This document shows, one piece after another, positions 1 through 9,010 of a stretch of 64,000 nucleotides of DNA. Below the pieces are notes generated by a model that searched no databases, had not been told where the DNA came from, and saw only the letters and a list, made by a program, of their open reading frames with translations. The position numbers and the translations under genes were made by a program. Position 1 is the first letter of the stretch. Every line of letters begins with the position of its first letter. The DNA is taken from NCBI RefSeq assembly GCF_002902965.1, contig NZ_CP026109.1:186001-250000 (forward strand), written 5' to 3'. Source of the stretch: Paraburkholderia hospita. Lineage in GTDB: Bacteria; Pseudomonadota; Gammaproteobacteria; Burkholderiales; Burkholderiaceae.

Positions 1-2
1 CG

Positions 3-2045
3 AGCGACGCGTCGGAGGTAATCGGCAGTGTCGCGAGTTGCAGGATCGATGCCGTCGAGAGGGCATGCGCGGCCGCGTCGCAGGCTTTGACGTCGTGGGG
101 ACGCGCCGCGCCCGATACGCGCGCGGCGATGCTCGAAGACGTTGCGAACGCGCTCGAGAAAAACGCTGAACGGTTCGGCGCACTTCTCGTGCTGGAAAAC
201 GGCGCGACGCTCGCCGAGGCCGTCGACGAAGTCAGAAGTTCGGTGAATTTGTGCCGCCTGTACGCGTACCAGATCTCGTCCGATACGCGGCTCGCTAGCG
301 CCGAGCCACTTGGCGTCGTAGTGAGCATCACGCCGGCGTCGTCGCCCCTGACGACGTTTGTCGGGCATATTGCGTCCGCGCTCGCAGCGGGGAATGTCGT
401 TGTGGCAAAGCCATCGTCGGACGCGTCACTGGTTGCCTATGAAGCGGCGCGACTGTTCGTTCAATGCGGCGTGCCCGACGGCGTGTTGCAAATCGTGCTG
501 GGCGATGGCGGCACGGTTGGACGGGCGCTGTTGTCCGATCGTCGAGTAGCAGGGGTTCTTTTTTCGGGTTCACGCGAAACGGGCCGTGCTGTTTCGATCC
601 AGCTTGCAGCGTTGCCGAAAGCACCGAAATTGATCGGCGTGTTCGGCGGCGTCAATTCGATGATCGTCGATAGTTCCGCGTTGCCCGAGCAGGTCATATC
701 CGACGCGATTGTCTCTGCTTTCAGGAACGCCGGACAGTCGGCATCGTCGTTGCGCATTTTGTGTCTGCAGGATTCGACTGCGGGCAAGGTGCTGCGCATG
801 CTCAACGGCATGTTGAGCGAGCGCATGACGGGCAACCCGCTGAGCGCTGCAACGGATATCGGACCTGTGGCCACGCGCCGCGCGCGAGACCGCGCCGAAG
901 CCTACCTTGCGCAATTGAAGCAGAGTGGTATGACGGTGGTGCGCGGCAAGCTTTCGGGCGATTGCAGCAAGGGAAATTATGTCGCGCCTGCGATTGTGGA
1001 TATCGGCGATGTGGGTGCGTTGACTTCGATTGATCCTGCCGTCGCCGGTCCTATCGTTCATGTGCTGCGATACAGGACGGGGGAGATGGACGCGTTGTTG
1101 CACGCGCTCAATGAACGCGGTTGCGGCGTGCAAGGCTTGCACACGCGCATCAACGAGGCGGCGGGAAAGCTGCTGTCGCTAACCAGGGCCAACAGTGTCT
1201 GCATCAATCGCGCGATGCACAGTGCGTTTGTGGGCATGCAGCCGTTCGGCGGTGTCGATGCGAGCGGCACGGGCCCGATGGCAGGCGGCCCGCTGACGCT
1301 TGCCAGTCTTACGCAACAGGCCGCGTTATCGTTCGAGGCCGCAAGCGGCCCGTTCGCTGCAACGGCAACCGCAGTGAGCGAAAAGTTCTTCGAGTTTCCG
1401 GTCGAAGGTCCGGACGGAAAGCGGGTCAGCCGCCAGACGGCTGCGGCCAAAGCGCGGTCGGCACAACGTCATCACCTCGATGCGCTGTTCAACCTTGCTT
1501 CGTCGCGCGGTGCCCATGCAAAGGATCTCGCGGCGCTCGGCGATTTCAGAAGCCGCGTGAGCGAAATGCTTGCGGCGATGCGGCCGCTTGGTTTGCCTGC
1601 GTTGACGGGCGAAGAGAACACGGTTGAGTTGTTGCCTCGTGGACAGGTGTTGTGCGCCGCGGATTCAACATCGGCCGTGATTGCGCAAGCCATCGCTGCA
1701 GCCGCTTTCGGCAATGAAGTCGTATTGCTGAAATGCCAGCTCTCGGAAGAAATCGCCAATACCCTGGGTGCCGGATGCCGCGTGATCGACGCCGCAGATG
1801 CCGCGCGGATTCTGCGTGGAGACGTTCCCGGCGTGCGTCCCGCCGTTGTGCTGGCGACACCCGGCCAGCACGGTCTCGACACCATCCGCAGCCTGGCAGC
1901 CGAGGCGATGATTGCAGTCGTCGTGGCGGACGATTCCGGCCTCTACGACTGGACGCAACTGGTGCGCGAACGCGTCACGACCGTGAACGCGAGTGCCGCC
2001 GGTGGCAACACGCAACTGATGGTGATGAGTGAAGATGCGTTTTGA
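3..2045 (+). CDS. PutA-lineage aldehyde dehydrogenase region with lost catalytic residues (5' partial)
   Basis: The reading frame is already open at the left edge, so the start lies outside the window; about 680 residues are visible. The sequence follows the P5C dehydrogenase half of PutA, with an NAD-binding region, a stretch reading MIVDSSALPEQ and a PFGG motif. It continues into the PutA-type C-terminal domain ending near NASAAGGNTQLM. The catalytic cysteine expected in the GQxCSxLR motif is Ala (codon 741-743, GQSASSLR). The glutamate expected before GGxN is Val (codon 639-641). If the family alignment is right, the dehydrogenase active site is dead although the frame is intact over 2 kb. 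It may be a pseudoenzyme with structural or binding function, or a gene in early decay. A proline dehydrogenase half could lie upstream. Confidence 0.75.
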   Translation, partial: SDASEVIGSVASCRIDAVERACAAASQALTSWGRAAPDTRAAMLEDVANALEKNAERFGALLVLENGATLAEAVDEVRSSVNLCRLYAYQISSDTRLASAEPLGVVVSITPASSPLTTFVGHIASALAAGNVVVAKPSSDASLVAYEAARLFVQCGVPDGVLQIVLGDGGTVGRALLSDRRVAGVLFSGSRETGRAVSIQLAALPKAPKLIGVFGGVNSMIVDSSALPEQVISDAIVSAFRNAGQSASSLRILCLQDSTAGKVLRMLNGMLSERMTGNPLSAATDIGPVATRRARDRAEAYLAQLKQSGMTVVRGKLSGDCSKGNYVAPAIVDIGDVGALTSIDPAVAGPIVHVLRYRTGEMDALLHALNERGCGVQGLHTRINEAAGKLLSLTRANSVCINRAMHSAFVGMQPFGGVDASGTGPMAGGPLTLASLTQQAALSFEAASGPFAATATAVSEKFFEFPVEGPDGKRVSRQTAAAKARSAQRHHLDALFNLASSRGAHAKDLAALGDFRSRVSEMLAAMRPLGLPALTGEENTVELLPRGQVLCAADSTSAVIAQAIAAAAFGNEVVLLKCQLSEEIANTLGAGCRVIDAADAARILRGDVPGVRPAVVLATPGQHGLDTIRSLAAEAMIAVVVADDSGLYDWTQLVRERVTTVNASAAGGNTQLMVMSEDAF

Positions 2046-2069
2046 TCGCACATGTGATGGGGCGGGAGA

Positions 2070-2465
2070 ATGAGCGTTGCTAATTCGCTGAAACCGCTCG
2101 CGGAATTGAAGGCCGCGCCCGGCCGGCGATGGTACGCCATCGCCGCAAGCGACTGGCAGCCGATGAAAATCGGCGATACCGTGCTGCCCGGCTTCTTCTC
2201 GATACCCGTCGCGGACGACGAGAGCGGCAGATGGACGAGCTACTGGATGCGCGTCGAACCCGGTGCACGCTCGCCCGTGCATCGGCATGACGCGACCGAA
2301 CTCATCATGGTGCTCGACGGCGTCTTCACGGATGACGACGGCAGCGACTATCTGCCCGGTCACACCGTGACCTGGCCCGCGGGTTCAACACACAGCACGA
2401 CTTCCGCGAGCGGTTGTACCGTTCTCGTCGTCGCTCATAGCGGTTCCAGCATCGCGTCTTCGTGA
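2070..2465 (+). CDS. Cupin-domain protein (ChrR-like cupin)
   Basis: This 131-aa single-domain cupin starts at an ATG preceded by GGGAG, 24 bases after the dehydrogenase-like gene, so the two are probably co-transcribed. The first cupin motif supplies metal-ligand candidates H71, H73 and E77 (PVHRHDATELI), and the second supplies H108 (PAGSTHST). The length and the position of the beta-barrel resemble stand-alone anti-ECF ChrR-type cupins, but there is no N-terminal sigma-binding zinc domain and no sigma factor nearby. A metabolic or small-molecule-binding role within this amino-acid block is therefore more likely. The substrate cannot be told from sequence. Confidence 0.7.
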   Translation: MSVANSLKPLAELKAAPGRRWYAIAASDWQPMKIGDTVLPGFFSIPVADDESGRWTSYWMRVEPGARSPVHRHDATELIMVLDGVFTDDDGSDYLPGHTVTWPAGSTHSTTSASGCTVLVVAHSGSSIASS

Positions 2466-2533
2466 CGCGGCTTTTCCTCATGACGAACGCGCGCGCGGTT
2501 CACGGGATCACGTGAACACGCGCGCGGTTGACT

Positions 2534-3352
2534 ATGGAGTTCATCTTGACCGATACGGCCTTCCGGTTTCGACAAGGCTCGATACCGCTACTCATTTCCA
2601 TGCCGCATCTCGGCACCGACATCCCGGGCGATGTGCGCGACCAGTTGACGGACGTCGCGCGTCAGGTCGCCGATACGGACTGGCACCTCGACCGGCTATA
2701 CGGATTTGCGCAACGGTTTGACGCATCCGTGCTGGGCGCCCGCTATTCGCGCTACGTGATCGACCTGAACCGGCCATCCACGGGGGAGAGCCTGTATCCC
2801 GGCCAGACGACCACGGGCCTTTGCCCGACGGAAACGTTCAGAGGCGAGGCGCTGTATCGCGATAGCAGCGCACCGGTTGCCGACGAAATCAAGCGGCGGC
2901 TCGATACCTGTTGGCACCCCTACCACGCGAAGCTTCGCGAAGAACTGGACCGGCTCAAGGCCCGATTCGGAGCCGTACTGCTATGGGAGGCGCATTCGAT
3001 CGCCAGCGTATTGCCTCGGCTTTTCGATGGCAAATTGCCGGACCTGAACGTCGGGACGAATTCGGGGCAAAGCTGCGATGCGCGCATCGTCGATGCGATT
3101 GAAGGGGCGCTCAAGCAACAGAAGACGTTCACGTCGGTGATTGACGGCCGGTTCAAAGGCGGTTACATCACGCGTGCATACGGGCAACCCGAAGCAGGGA
3201 TTCACGCCGTCCAGCTGGAAATGTGTCAATCGGTGTACATGAACGAATCTCCGCCGTTCGACTATCGTCCCGAACTGGCCGCGCAGGCCAGTCCCGTCGT
3301 CGAGCGAATGATCTGCGCGGCTTTGGATGCTGCCAGGTCGATACATGCCTGA
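2534..3352 (+). CDS. hutG: N-formylglutamate amidohydrolase
   Basis: This 272-aa protein belongs to the N-formylglutamate amidohydrolase (FGase) family, which hydrolyses N-formyl-L-glutamate to formate and glutamate in the five-step histidine pathway. Characteristic stretches are SIPLLISMPHLGTD near the N-terminus, SRYVIDLNRP, and LLWEAHSIASVLPRLFDGKLPDLN in the centre, followed by NSGQSCD and a C-terminal QLEMCQSVYMNE. A TTG two codons upstream is possible, but the ATG at 2534 gives the usual MEF-type N-terminus. It lies between the cupin and a convergent etf operon. With HutD encoded on the other strand, this suggests the block handles a histidine- or formyl-derived compound. No hutH, hutU or hutI is in the window. 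Confidence 0.85.
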   Translation: MEFILTDTAFRFRQGSIPLLISMPHLGTDIPGDVRDQLTDVARQVADTDWHLDRLYGFAQRFDASVLGARYSRYVIDLNRPSTGESLYPGQTTTGLCPTETFRGEALYRDSSAPVADEIKRRLDTCWHPYHAKLREELDRLKARFGAVLLWEAHSIASVLPRLFDGKLPDLNVGTNSGQSCDARIVDAIEGALKQQKTFTSVIDGRFKGGYITRAYGQPEAGIHAVQLEMCQSVYMNESPPFDYRPELAAQASPVVERMICAALDAARSIHA

Positions 3353-3387
3353 GACCATCCGTACGAAGCGAACGACCGTCACGAGCA

Positions 3388-3426
3388 GAAAAAAGCCGCC
3401 TTTGCCGATATGGCGTAAAGGCGGCT
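3388..3426 (-). terminator. Rho-independent terminator of the etfA operon
   Basis: A perfect 10-bp stem (agccgccttt / aaaggcggct, 3394-3403 and 3417-3426) is followed on the minus strand by a run of T. It sits 70 bases past the etfA stop and between convergent hutG and etfA. Confidence 0.85.
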
Positions 3427-3494
3427 GAACACGTCGCTCGCTGCTGGAGATGCAATGCGCCGCGACGCGGCGCTGCAACGAGTACTCAGGACGA

Positions 3495-4424
3495 TCACAC
3501 CGAGTCCGTCAACTTCGGCACGGCTTCGAAGAGGTCGCCGACCAGTCCATAGTCAGCGACGCCGAAGATGGGCGCTTCGGCATCCTTGTTGATCGCGACG
3601 ATGACCTTCGAGTCCTTCATGCCCGCAAGGTGCTGGATCGCCCCCGAAATGCCGACCGCGATGTAAAGCTCGGGCGCGACGATCTTGCCCGTCTGTCCCA
3701 CTTGCAGGTCGTTGGGCGCGTAGCCCGAATCGACGGCGGCGCGCGACGCGCCGATTGCGGCGCCCAGCTTTTCGGCGAGCGGATCGAGGATCGCGAAATT
3801 TTCCGCGCTGCCGAGGCCGCGTCCGCCGGATACGACCACGCGTGCGGCCGTCAGGTCGGGGCGGTCGCTCGTGGCGATTTCGCGTCGAACGAAGGTCGAC
3901 AGGCCGGTGTCGGCGACGGCGGGCGCGTTCTCTACGGTGGCGCTGCCGCCTTCGGGTGCGGCTGCTTCGAACGCCGTCGTGCGGATCGTCGCGACCTTCA
4001 CGCGGTCGGCGGTTTGAACAGTAGCGATTCCATTGCCCGCATAGATCGGCCGCTGGAAGGTATCGTCCGAATCGATCGCAATCACGTCCGAGATTTGCGA
4101 CGCGTCGAGCTTCGCGGCGACGCGCGGTGCGGTGTTCTTCCCGGCAGCCGTCGTGGGGAAAAGAACATGCGTGTAGTCGCTTGCGAGCGCGACGATCTGC
4201 GCGGCAAGGTTTTCTGCAAGGCCGTCCGCGAAGTGCGGCGCATCGACGAGGATCACTTTGTCTACGCCCGCAATCCTGCTTGCCGCGTCGGCAACGGCGT
4301 TCGCACCGCTGCCCGCCACGAGCAGATGAACGCCGTTCGCGAACCTTTGCGCGGCTGAAACCGTGTGCAACGTGGAGACTTTCAGTTGCGCGTTATCATG
4401 TTCGGCAATAACCAGAGTCGTCAT
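3495..4424 (-). CDS. etfA: Electron transfer flavoprotein alpha subunit
   Basis: At 309 aa this is the FAD-binding large subunit of the ETF heterodimer, which carries electrons from flavin dehydrogenases to ETF-quinone oxidoreductase. The C-terminal FAD-domain signature is clear: [20 protein letters not shown], then [16 protein letters not shown], then [20 protein letters not shown]. The gene starts immediately after the etfB stop, with no intergenic bases, and ends before a strong terminator, so it is last in the operon FAD dehydrogenase-hutD-etfB-etfA. Because a full etf pair is dedicated to this cluster, the upstream FAD enzyme is probably its electron donor. Confidence 0.95.
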   Translation of the reverse strand: MTTLVIAEHDNAQLKVSTLHTVSAAQRFANGVHLLVAGSGANAVADAASRIAGVDKVILVDAPHFADGLAENLAAQIVALASDYTHVLFPTTAAGKNTAPRVAAKLDASQISDVIAIDSDDTFQRPIYAGNGIATVQTADRVKVATIRTTAFEAAAPEGGSATVENAPAVADTGLSTFVRREIATSDRPDLTAARVVVSGGRGLGSAENFAILDPLAEKLGAAIGASRAAVDSGYAPNDLQVGQTGKIVAPELYIAVGISGAIQHLAGMKDSKVIVAINKDAEAPIFGVADYGLVGDLFEAVPKLTDSV

Positions 4425-5174
4425 TCAGATCACCTTCGCTTCAGATTTCAGTTTTTCGACGAGCGCCGCAACGTCGGGCACGATCGCGCCGGCCTGGCGG
4501 ACAGGCGGCTCGACGACCTTAAGCGTTTTGAGGCGCGGCGCCGGATCGACGCCGAGGCCCGCTGGCTTCACGGTTTCGATCGGCTTCTTCTTCGCCTTCA
4601 TGATGTTCGGCAGGGTCACGTAGCGGGGCTCGTTCAGACGCAAGTCCGTGGTCACGATGGCGGGCAGGCGGAGCGAGAGGACCTCGAGGCCGCCGTCTAC
4701 TTCACGCGTCACGGTCGCCGTGTCGCCGTTGATGTCGATGTGGCTCGCGAAGGTGGCCTGCGGCCAATCCAGCAGCGCGGCCAGCAGTTGTCCCGTCTGG
4801 CCCGCGTCGCCGTCGATCGCCTGTTTGCCGAGAATGACCAGTTGCGGCTGCTCCTTGTCGATCACGGCCTTCAGGAGTTTGGCGACCGTGAGCGGTTGCA
4901 GTTCGACATCCGTTTCGACGAGGATGCCGCGATCCGCGCCGATGGCGAGCGCGGTCCGCAAGGTTTCCTGGCTTTGCGCAACACCGCACGACACCGCGAC
5001 GACTTCCGTAGCCTGGCCGGCTTCTTTCAGACGGGTTGCCGCTTCCGTCGCGATTTCGTCGAACGGGTTCATCGACATCTTGACGTTGCCGATATCGACG
5101 CCGCTCTGGTCGGACTTCACGCGAACCTTCACGTTGTAGTCGACGACGCGTTTCACTGCCGTAATCACTTTCAT
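4425..5174 (-). CDS. etfB: Electron transfer flavoprotein beta subunit
   Basis: This 249-aa ETF small subunit binds AMP and docks the dehydrogenase. It shows the ETF-beta signature near residues 184-204 ([20 protein letters not shown]) and the N-terminal [19 protein letters not shown]. The stop of etfB and the start of etfA are adjacent, which implies translational coupling and equal synthesis. Upstream is hutD (18-base gap). Nothing unusual was seen. Confidence 0.95.
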   Translation of the reverse strand: MKVITAVKRVVDYNVKVRVKSDQSGVDIGNVKMSMNPFDEIATEAATRLKEAGQATEVVAVSCGVAQSQETLRTALAIGADRGILVETDVELQPLTVAKLLKAVIDKEQPQLVILGKQAIDGDAGQTGQLLAALLDWPQATFASHIDINGDTATVTREVDGGLEVLSLRLPAIVTTDLRLNEPRYVTLPNIMKAKKKPIETVKPAGLGVDPAPRLKTLKVVEPPVRQAGAIVPDVAALVEKLKSEAKVI

Positions 5175-5192
5175 CTTTCCATCCTCAGGGAT

Positions 5193-5792
5193 TCAATCGT
5201 TCGTCCGGATAGCGGCCGGTTCGATGGTCACGAGCACGGGCAATCCGTTCAAGCCTTGCGAGTCAACAGCGTGCTCGCCGGGCACGAGCCGCAGTGGCCG
5301 GCTCAGGTGCCTTGCGACGAGCACGTGACCGGGCGCGACATCGCCGCAGGTCATCGTTCCCGGTTCCGAGAAGCTGCAGCCGCTGCCGGGCGCCACGACG
5401 ACCACAGCGCAACCGGGCGGCACGATCATCGTGTCGACGAGTGCGCGCCCTCGCGTTCGATAGCGGCCGCTCGCGCTCATCACGTTGAGTGCGGTGACCG
5501 GCCCGCTGACCAGGCTGGCCATCCACGCTTTGTCGCCGTCGTATTCGACCGCCTCGAACGGCTTGAGCATGACGACCGACGCGTCGTGTCGAAGCGCCAC
5601 ACCGCCGCCACGAAGGACCAGCGAGGTGCGCGAAACGCCCGCGAAACGCGAGTAGGGCCCATCCCGTTCGATTTCCGCCAGACTGACGCGCCACGCGTTG
5701 TCTTGCGCTGCGAAGGTCCGCGTGACGCCTGCGCCGTTGCGCCAAGGTTCGAGGGGTATCGATGCGATCGCGCGAATGTCGATTGCCGACAT
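5193..5792 (-). CDS. hutD: HutD family protein
   Basis: This 199-aa protein begins with the HutD-type segment near residues 13-22 (IPLEPWRNGAGVTR) followed by WRVSLAEIERDGPYSRFAGVSR. HutD is a bicupin-like protein found in histidine utilisation operons and is proposed to buffer pathway flux by binding an intermediate such as formylglutamate; it is not an enzyme of the main pathway. Here it lies inside the etf operon, 10 bases after the FAD dehydrogenase gene, and opposite a hutG gene. This strengthens the link of the whole block to a formyl- or imidazole-derived substrate. Confidence 0.85.
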   Translation of the reverse strand: MSAIDIRAIASIPLEPWRNGAGVTRTFAAQDNAWRVSLAEIERDGPYSRFAGVSRTSLVLRGGGVALRHDASVVMLKPFEAVEYDGDKAWMASLVSGPVTALNVMSASGRYRTRGRALVDTMIVPPGCAVVVVAPGSGCSFSEPGTMTCGDVAPGHVLVARHLSRPLRLVPGEHAVDSQGLNGLPVLVTIEPAAIRTND

Positions 5793-5802
5793 GACCCGTA
5801 CC

Positions 5803-6990
5803 TCAGGACACGGCGCCGAGGCCGTATTTGCCCGTCAGCAGATCGCCCGTCGCGAAGCGTTCGATCGAATACGGCTTCAAAGGCACATCAGTGGCAAGAC
5901 CGAGCGCTTCTTGCGCGAGCACGCGGCCAACCGTCGGCGAAAGCTTGAAGCCGTGACCCGAGAAACCGTAACCGACGACGAGCCCTTCAATGCCCGGCAG
6001 CTTGCCTAGCACCGGGTTCCAGTCGGGCGTCACGTCGTACACGCCCGTCCACGAAGACGCGATGCCGGCCGTTTCGTAGGCGGGAAAGCGCTCCGCAACC
6101 TGTGCGCCGACCTCGACCACATAGTCCATCGGAATGTCGCCTTGTTCGGTTTCGGTGGTGTTCAGCTTTTCGCCGACGACGCCTTCGCTGACGAGCATCT
6201 GGTTGCCGCCGTAGCTGCGGTAATAGAGCATGCCCGGCGATGCGAGATCCTTGAAGACGGGCATGGAGAAGGTATATCTGGCCGTATCGCATTCGAGTGC
6301 GAGCACGGCGTGCCGCTCGGGCATGACGGGGAGATTGTGGCCCGTCCAGCCGGACAGTTCGGGCGTCCAGATGTTCTGCGTGCTGATGACCATCGAGGTC
6401 GCGAAGTCGCCGATGCTGGTCGACACGCCCACCACCTTGTTGTTGTCGAACATGATCCTGTTCACGGACGCGTTTTCGCGAATCGTCACGCCGCCACGCC
6501 GCGCTGCGCGCGCAAAGCTGGTGGCGACCAGATAGGCGTCGGCGAAGCCAGCCTCGGGTTCGTAGCCAATCAGCGCGGCATCGTCGAACTGTGCAATGGG
6601 CAGCAGTTCCTTCGCCTGGCGGGTGTTCAGCAGTTCGAGCGGGATGCCTTGCTCTTTCTGCTGGTCCAGCGAAGCGCGCAAGGGTTCCAGCTTGTCGCCT
6701 TCGCCTGCCACGATCATGTAGCCGCACTTCACGAGACCGCAGGACGCTTCGTCGTCGCCAAGGTACGAGGCGAAATTGTTGAAAACGTCCCAGGACTTGC
6801 GGGCAAGCTCGACATTCTCCTTCACGGAGTAGTGCGTCCGGAGAATGCCCGACGACTGGGATGTCGTCCCCGCGCCTATGGTTCCGCGGTCGAGCACGAG
6901 CACATTTTTCGCGCCCAGTTTCGCCAGCTGGAAAGCGACCGAACTGCCGATCACGCCAGCGCCAATCACAACAACGTCATATGTATTCAC
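5803..6990 (-). CDS. FAD-dependent amine/amino-acid dehydrogenase (DAO family)
   Basis: This 395-aa DAO-fold flavoprotein has an N-terminal Rossmann motif (VVVIGAGVIGSSVAFQLAKLG, residues 6-26) and the sarcosine-oxidase-beta-like pattern TSQSSGILRTHYS shortly after. A C-terminal FAD segment reads VVGYGFSGHGFKLSPTVGRV. The start chosen is GTG at 6990, preceded by AAGGGAA at good distance; the open frame continues upstream to 7221 but without family similarity. It is first in the operon with hutD, etfB and etfA, so it is likely an ETF-linked dehydrogenase rather than an oxygen-using oxidase. Candidates are N-methyl amino acids or related secondary amines; the substrate is not determinable here. 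Confidence 0.85.
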   Translation of the reverse strand: MNTYDVVVIGAGVIGSSVAFQLAKLGAKNVLVLDRGTIGAGTTSQSSGILRTHYSVKENVELARKSWDVFNNFASYLGDDEASCGLVKCGYMIVAGEGDKLEPLRASLDQQKEQGIPLELLNTRQAKELLPIAQFDDAALIGYEPEAGFADAYLVATSFARAARRGGVTIRENASVNRIMFDNNKVVGVSTSIGDFATSMVISTQNIWTPELSGWTGHNLPVMPERHAVLALECDTARYTFSMPVFKDLASPGMLYYRSYGGNQMLVSEGVVGEKLNTTETEQGDIPMDYVVEVGAQVAERFPAYETAGIASSWTGVYDVTPDWNPVLGKLPGIEGLVVGYGFSGHGFKLSPTVGRVLAQEALGLATDVPLKPYSIERFATGDLLTGKYGLGAVS

Positions 6991-7244
6991 GGGTCCGTTC
7001 CCTTTCTTGAGCAAGGCATGGACGCAGTGTGAAGCGGCGGGAGCGCCGGCGCGCCAATATAAGCGACGGCGATTTTTAGCAGAAGCGGGGCGCGCAATGC
7101 CTGGCGTGCCGGGCCGCCAGGCGGCTTCTGCACGCGGGAAACTCAAGCGGTGATTGAGTGGAGCATCAGCGATGCTTATGTCTCGCGAGTGTGCGAACCG
7201 GCCGGCATACGATGGTCTCAACGAACCCGGACACGTTTTTTCTC

Positions 7245-8918
7245 ATGAACACACAGACTCTCATCGAGCAATTCGGACCTCGTGAATCCATGGAGTACGA
7301 CGTCGTCATCGTCGGCGGCGGACCTGCGGGATTGTCTGCGGCGATCCGGCTCAAACAGCTGGCGCAGGAAAGAGGCGCCGAAGTCAGCGTTTGCGTGCTG
7401 GAGAAGGGCTCCGAAATCGGCGCGCATACGCTTTCCGGTGCCGTCATGGACCCGCGCGCGTTGCAGGAACTGGTGCCTGACTGGCGCGAACGCGGCGCGC
7501 CGCTCGACGTAGCCGTGACGGAAGACCGTTTTCTGTTCCTGTCCGAACGCGGGGCGAAGCAGGTGCCGAACTGGCTTCTTCCCGACAACTTCAGGAATCA
7601 CCGCAACTATGTCGTCAGTCTTGGGAACGTCGCGCGCTGGCTTGGGCAACAGGCCGAGGAACTGGGCGTCGAGATCTTCGCCGGCTTCCCGGCGGCGGAA
7701 GTGCTGTACGGCGAGCGGGGCGAAGTGAAAGGCGTGGCGACGGGGAACATGGGAATCGGCAGGAACGGCGAACCGACGGGCAGCTTCCAGCTCGGCATGG
7801 AACTACACGCGAAGTACACGCTGTTTGCAGAGGGCGCGCGCGGCCACCTCGGCCGGCAACTGATGGAGCGCTTCAGCCTGTGCGAGGGCGTCGATCCGCA
7901 GGTCTATGGGCTCGGCATCAAGGAGCTATGGGAGATCGACCCGAAGATGCACAAGCCGGGGCTTGTCATTCACACGGCGGGCTGGCCGCTGCAGAGCGAC
8001 ACCTACGGCGGCTCGTTTCTCTATCACCTCGATAACCGTCAGGTCGTGGTCGGCTTCGTGGTGGGTCTCGGATACACGAACCCCTACCTGTCGCCATTCG
8101 AAGAGTTTCAGCGCTACAAGACGCATCCGGAAATCCGCAACTTTCTCGAAGGCGGCAAGCGCGTGTCCTATGGCGCGCGAGCGATCGCAGCGGGCGGATT
8201 GATGTCGCTGCCGAAGCTCGTGTTTCCCGGCGGCGCGCTTATTGGATGCGAGGCGGGCTTTTTGAACGCGTCGCGTATCAAGGGGAGTCACGCTGCCATC
8301 GCGACGGGAAAGATGGCCGCCGAAGCGGCCTTCGACGCGTTGCGCAGCGCGCGCCGGAACGACGTACTCGCTGCCTATCCCGAAGCGTTCGAGCGGTCCT
8401 GGCTCAAGGAAGAGCTGCACCGCGCGCGCAATTTCAAGCAATGGATGAGCCAGGGACTCTACACGGGAACACTGATGGTCGGTGTCGAGCAGAAGCTGCT
8501 TGGCGGACGCGTTCCGTGGACCTTGCATCACAGGCATTCGGATCACGAAACCTTGAAGCCCGCATCCGGATGCAAGGAGATCGTCTATCCGAAGCCGGAC
8601 GGCAAGCTGACTTTCGACCGGCTGTCTTCGGTGTTCCTGTCGAACACGAATCACGAAGAGAATCAGCCGGCGCATCTGACGCTCGGAGACGCATCGACGC
8701 CTGTTCGTGTGAACCTCGACAGGTTTGCCGGGCCGGAGACGCGCTTCTGTCCTGCGGGCGTATATGAGTTTGCTGAGGATGCGGACGGCAAGACTTCGCT
8801 CGTCATCAACGCGCAGAACTGCGTGCATTGCAAGACGTGCGATATCAAAGACCCGACGCAGAACATCGTGTGGGTCACGCCCGAGGGCGGCGGCGGGCCC
8901 AATTATCCAAACATGTGA
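7245..8918 (+). CDS. Electron transfer flavoprotein-ubiquinone oxidoreductase
   Basis: This 557-aa ETF-QO accepts electrons from ETF and reduces ubiquinone at the inner membrane. It has the N-terminal FAD motif DVVIVGGGPAGLSAAIRLKQ and the central quinone/FAD region GGLMSLPKLVFPGGALIGC. The C-terminal 4Fe-4S cysteines are all present (FCPAG, then NCVHCKTCDIKDPTQN, ending in GGGGPNYPNM). The ATG at 7245 gives the conserved MNTQTLIEQFGPRESMEYD N-terminus; an earlier ATG at 7212 is possible. It is divergent from the FAD dehydrogenase-etf operon, completing a dehydrogenase to ETF to quinone chain within 5 kb. Confidence 0.95.
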   Translation: MNTQTLIEQFGPRESMEYDVVIVGGGPAGLSAAIRLKQLAQERGAEVSVCVLEKGSEIGAHTLSGAVMDPRALQELVPDWRERGAPLDVAVTEDRFLFLSERGAKQVPNWLLPDNFRNHRNYVVSLGNVARWLGQQAEELGVEIFAGFPAAEVLYGERGEVKGVATGNMGIGRNGEPTGSFQLGMELHAKYTLFAEGARGHLGRQLMERFSLCEGVDPQVYGLGIKELWEIDPKMHKPGLVIHTAGWPLQSDTYGGSFLYHLDNRQVVVGFVVGLGYTNPYLSPFEEFQRYKTHPEIRNFLEGGKRVSYGARAIAAGGLMSLPKLVFPGGALIGCEAGFLNASRIKGSHAAIATGKMAAEAAFDALRSARRNDVLAAYPEAFERSWLKEELHRARNFKQWMSQGLYTGTLMVGVEQKLLGGRVPWTLHHRHSDHETLKPASGCKEIVYPKPDGKLTFDRLSSVFLSNTNHEENQPAHLTLGDASTPVRVNLDRFAGPETRFCPAGVYEFAEDADGKTSLVINAQNCVHCKTCDIKDPTQNIVWVTPEGGGGPNYPNM

Positions 8919-9010
8919 ACGGCGATGAGCGAGGTTGTCGAATATCATAGGCGACCGGGATGCTGACAACTCGCCCGCTCACGTCAACCTCGTCAGACTG
9001 CACAATCACA

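Noticed and set aside
2070..2465. ChrR-type anti-sigma factor
   Set aside because: Only the cupin half is present, with no zinc-binding anti-sigma domain and no ECF sigma gene adjacent.
4365..5948. Plus-strand open frame of 527 codons
   Set aside because: It lies antisense to etfB and hutD, whose proteins match known families along their whole length. Its translation is rich in Arg/His/Asp and matches nothing, as expected for a shadow frame in GC-rich DNA.
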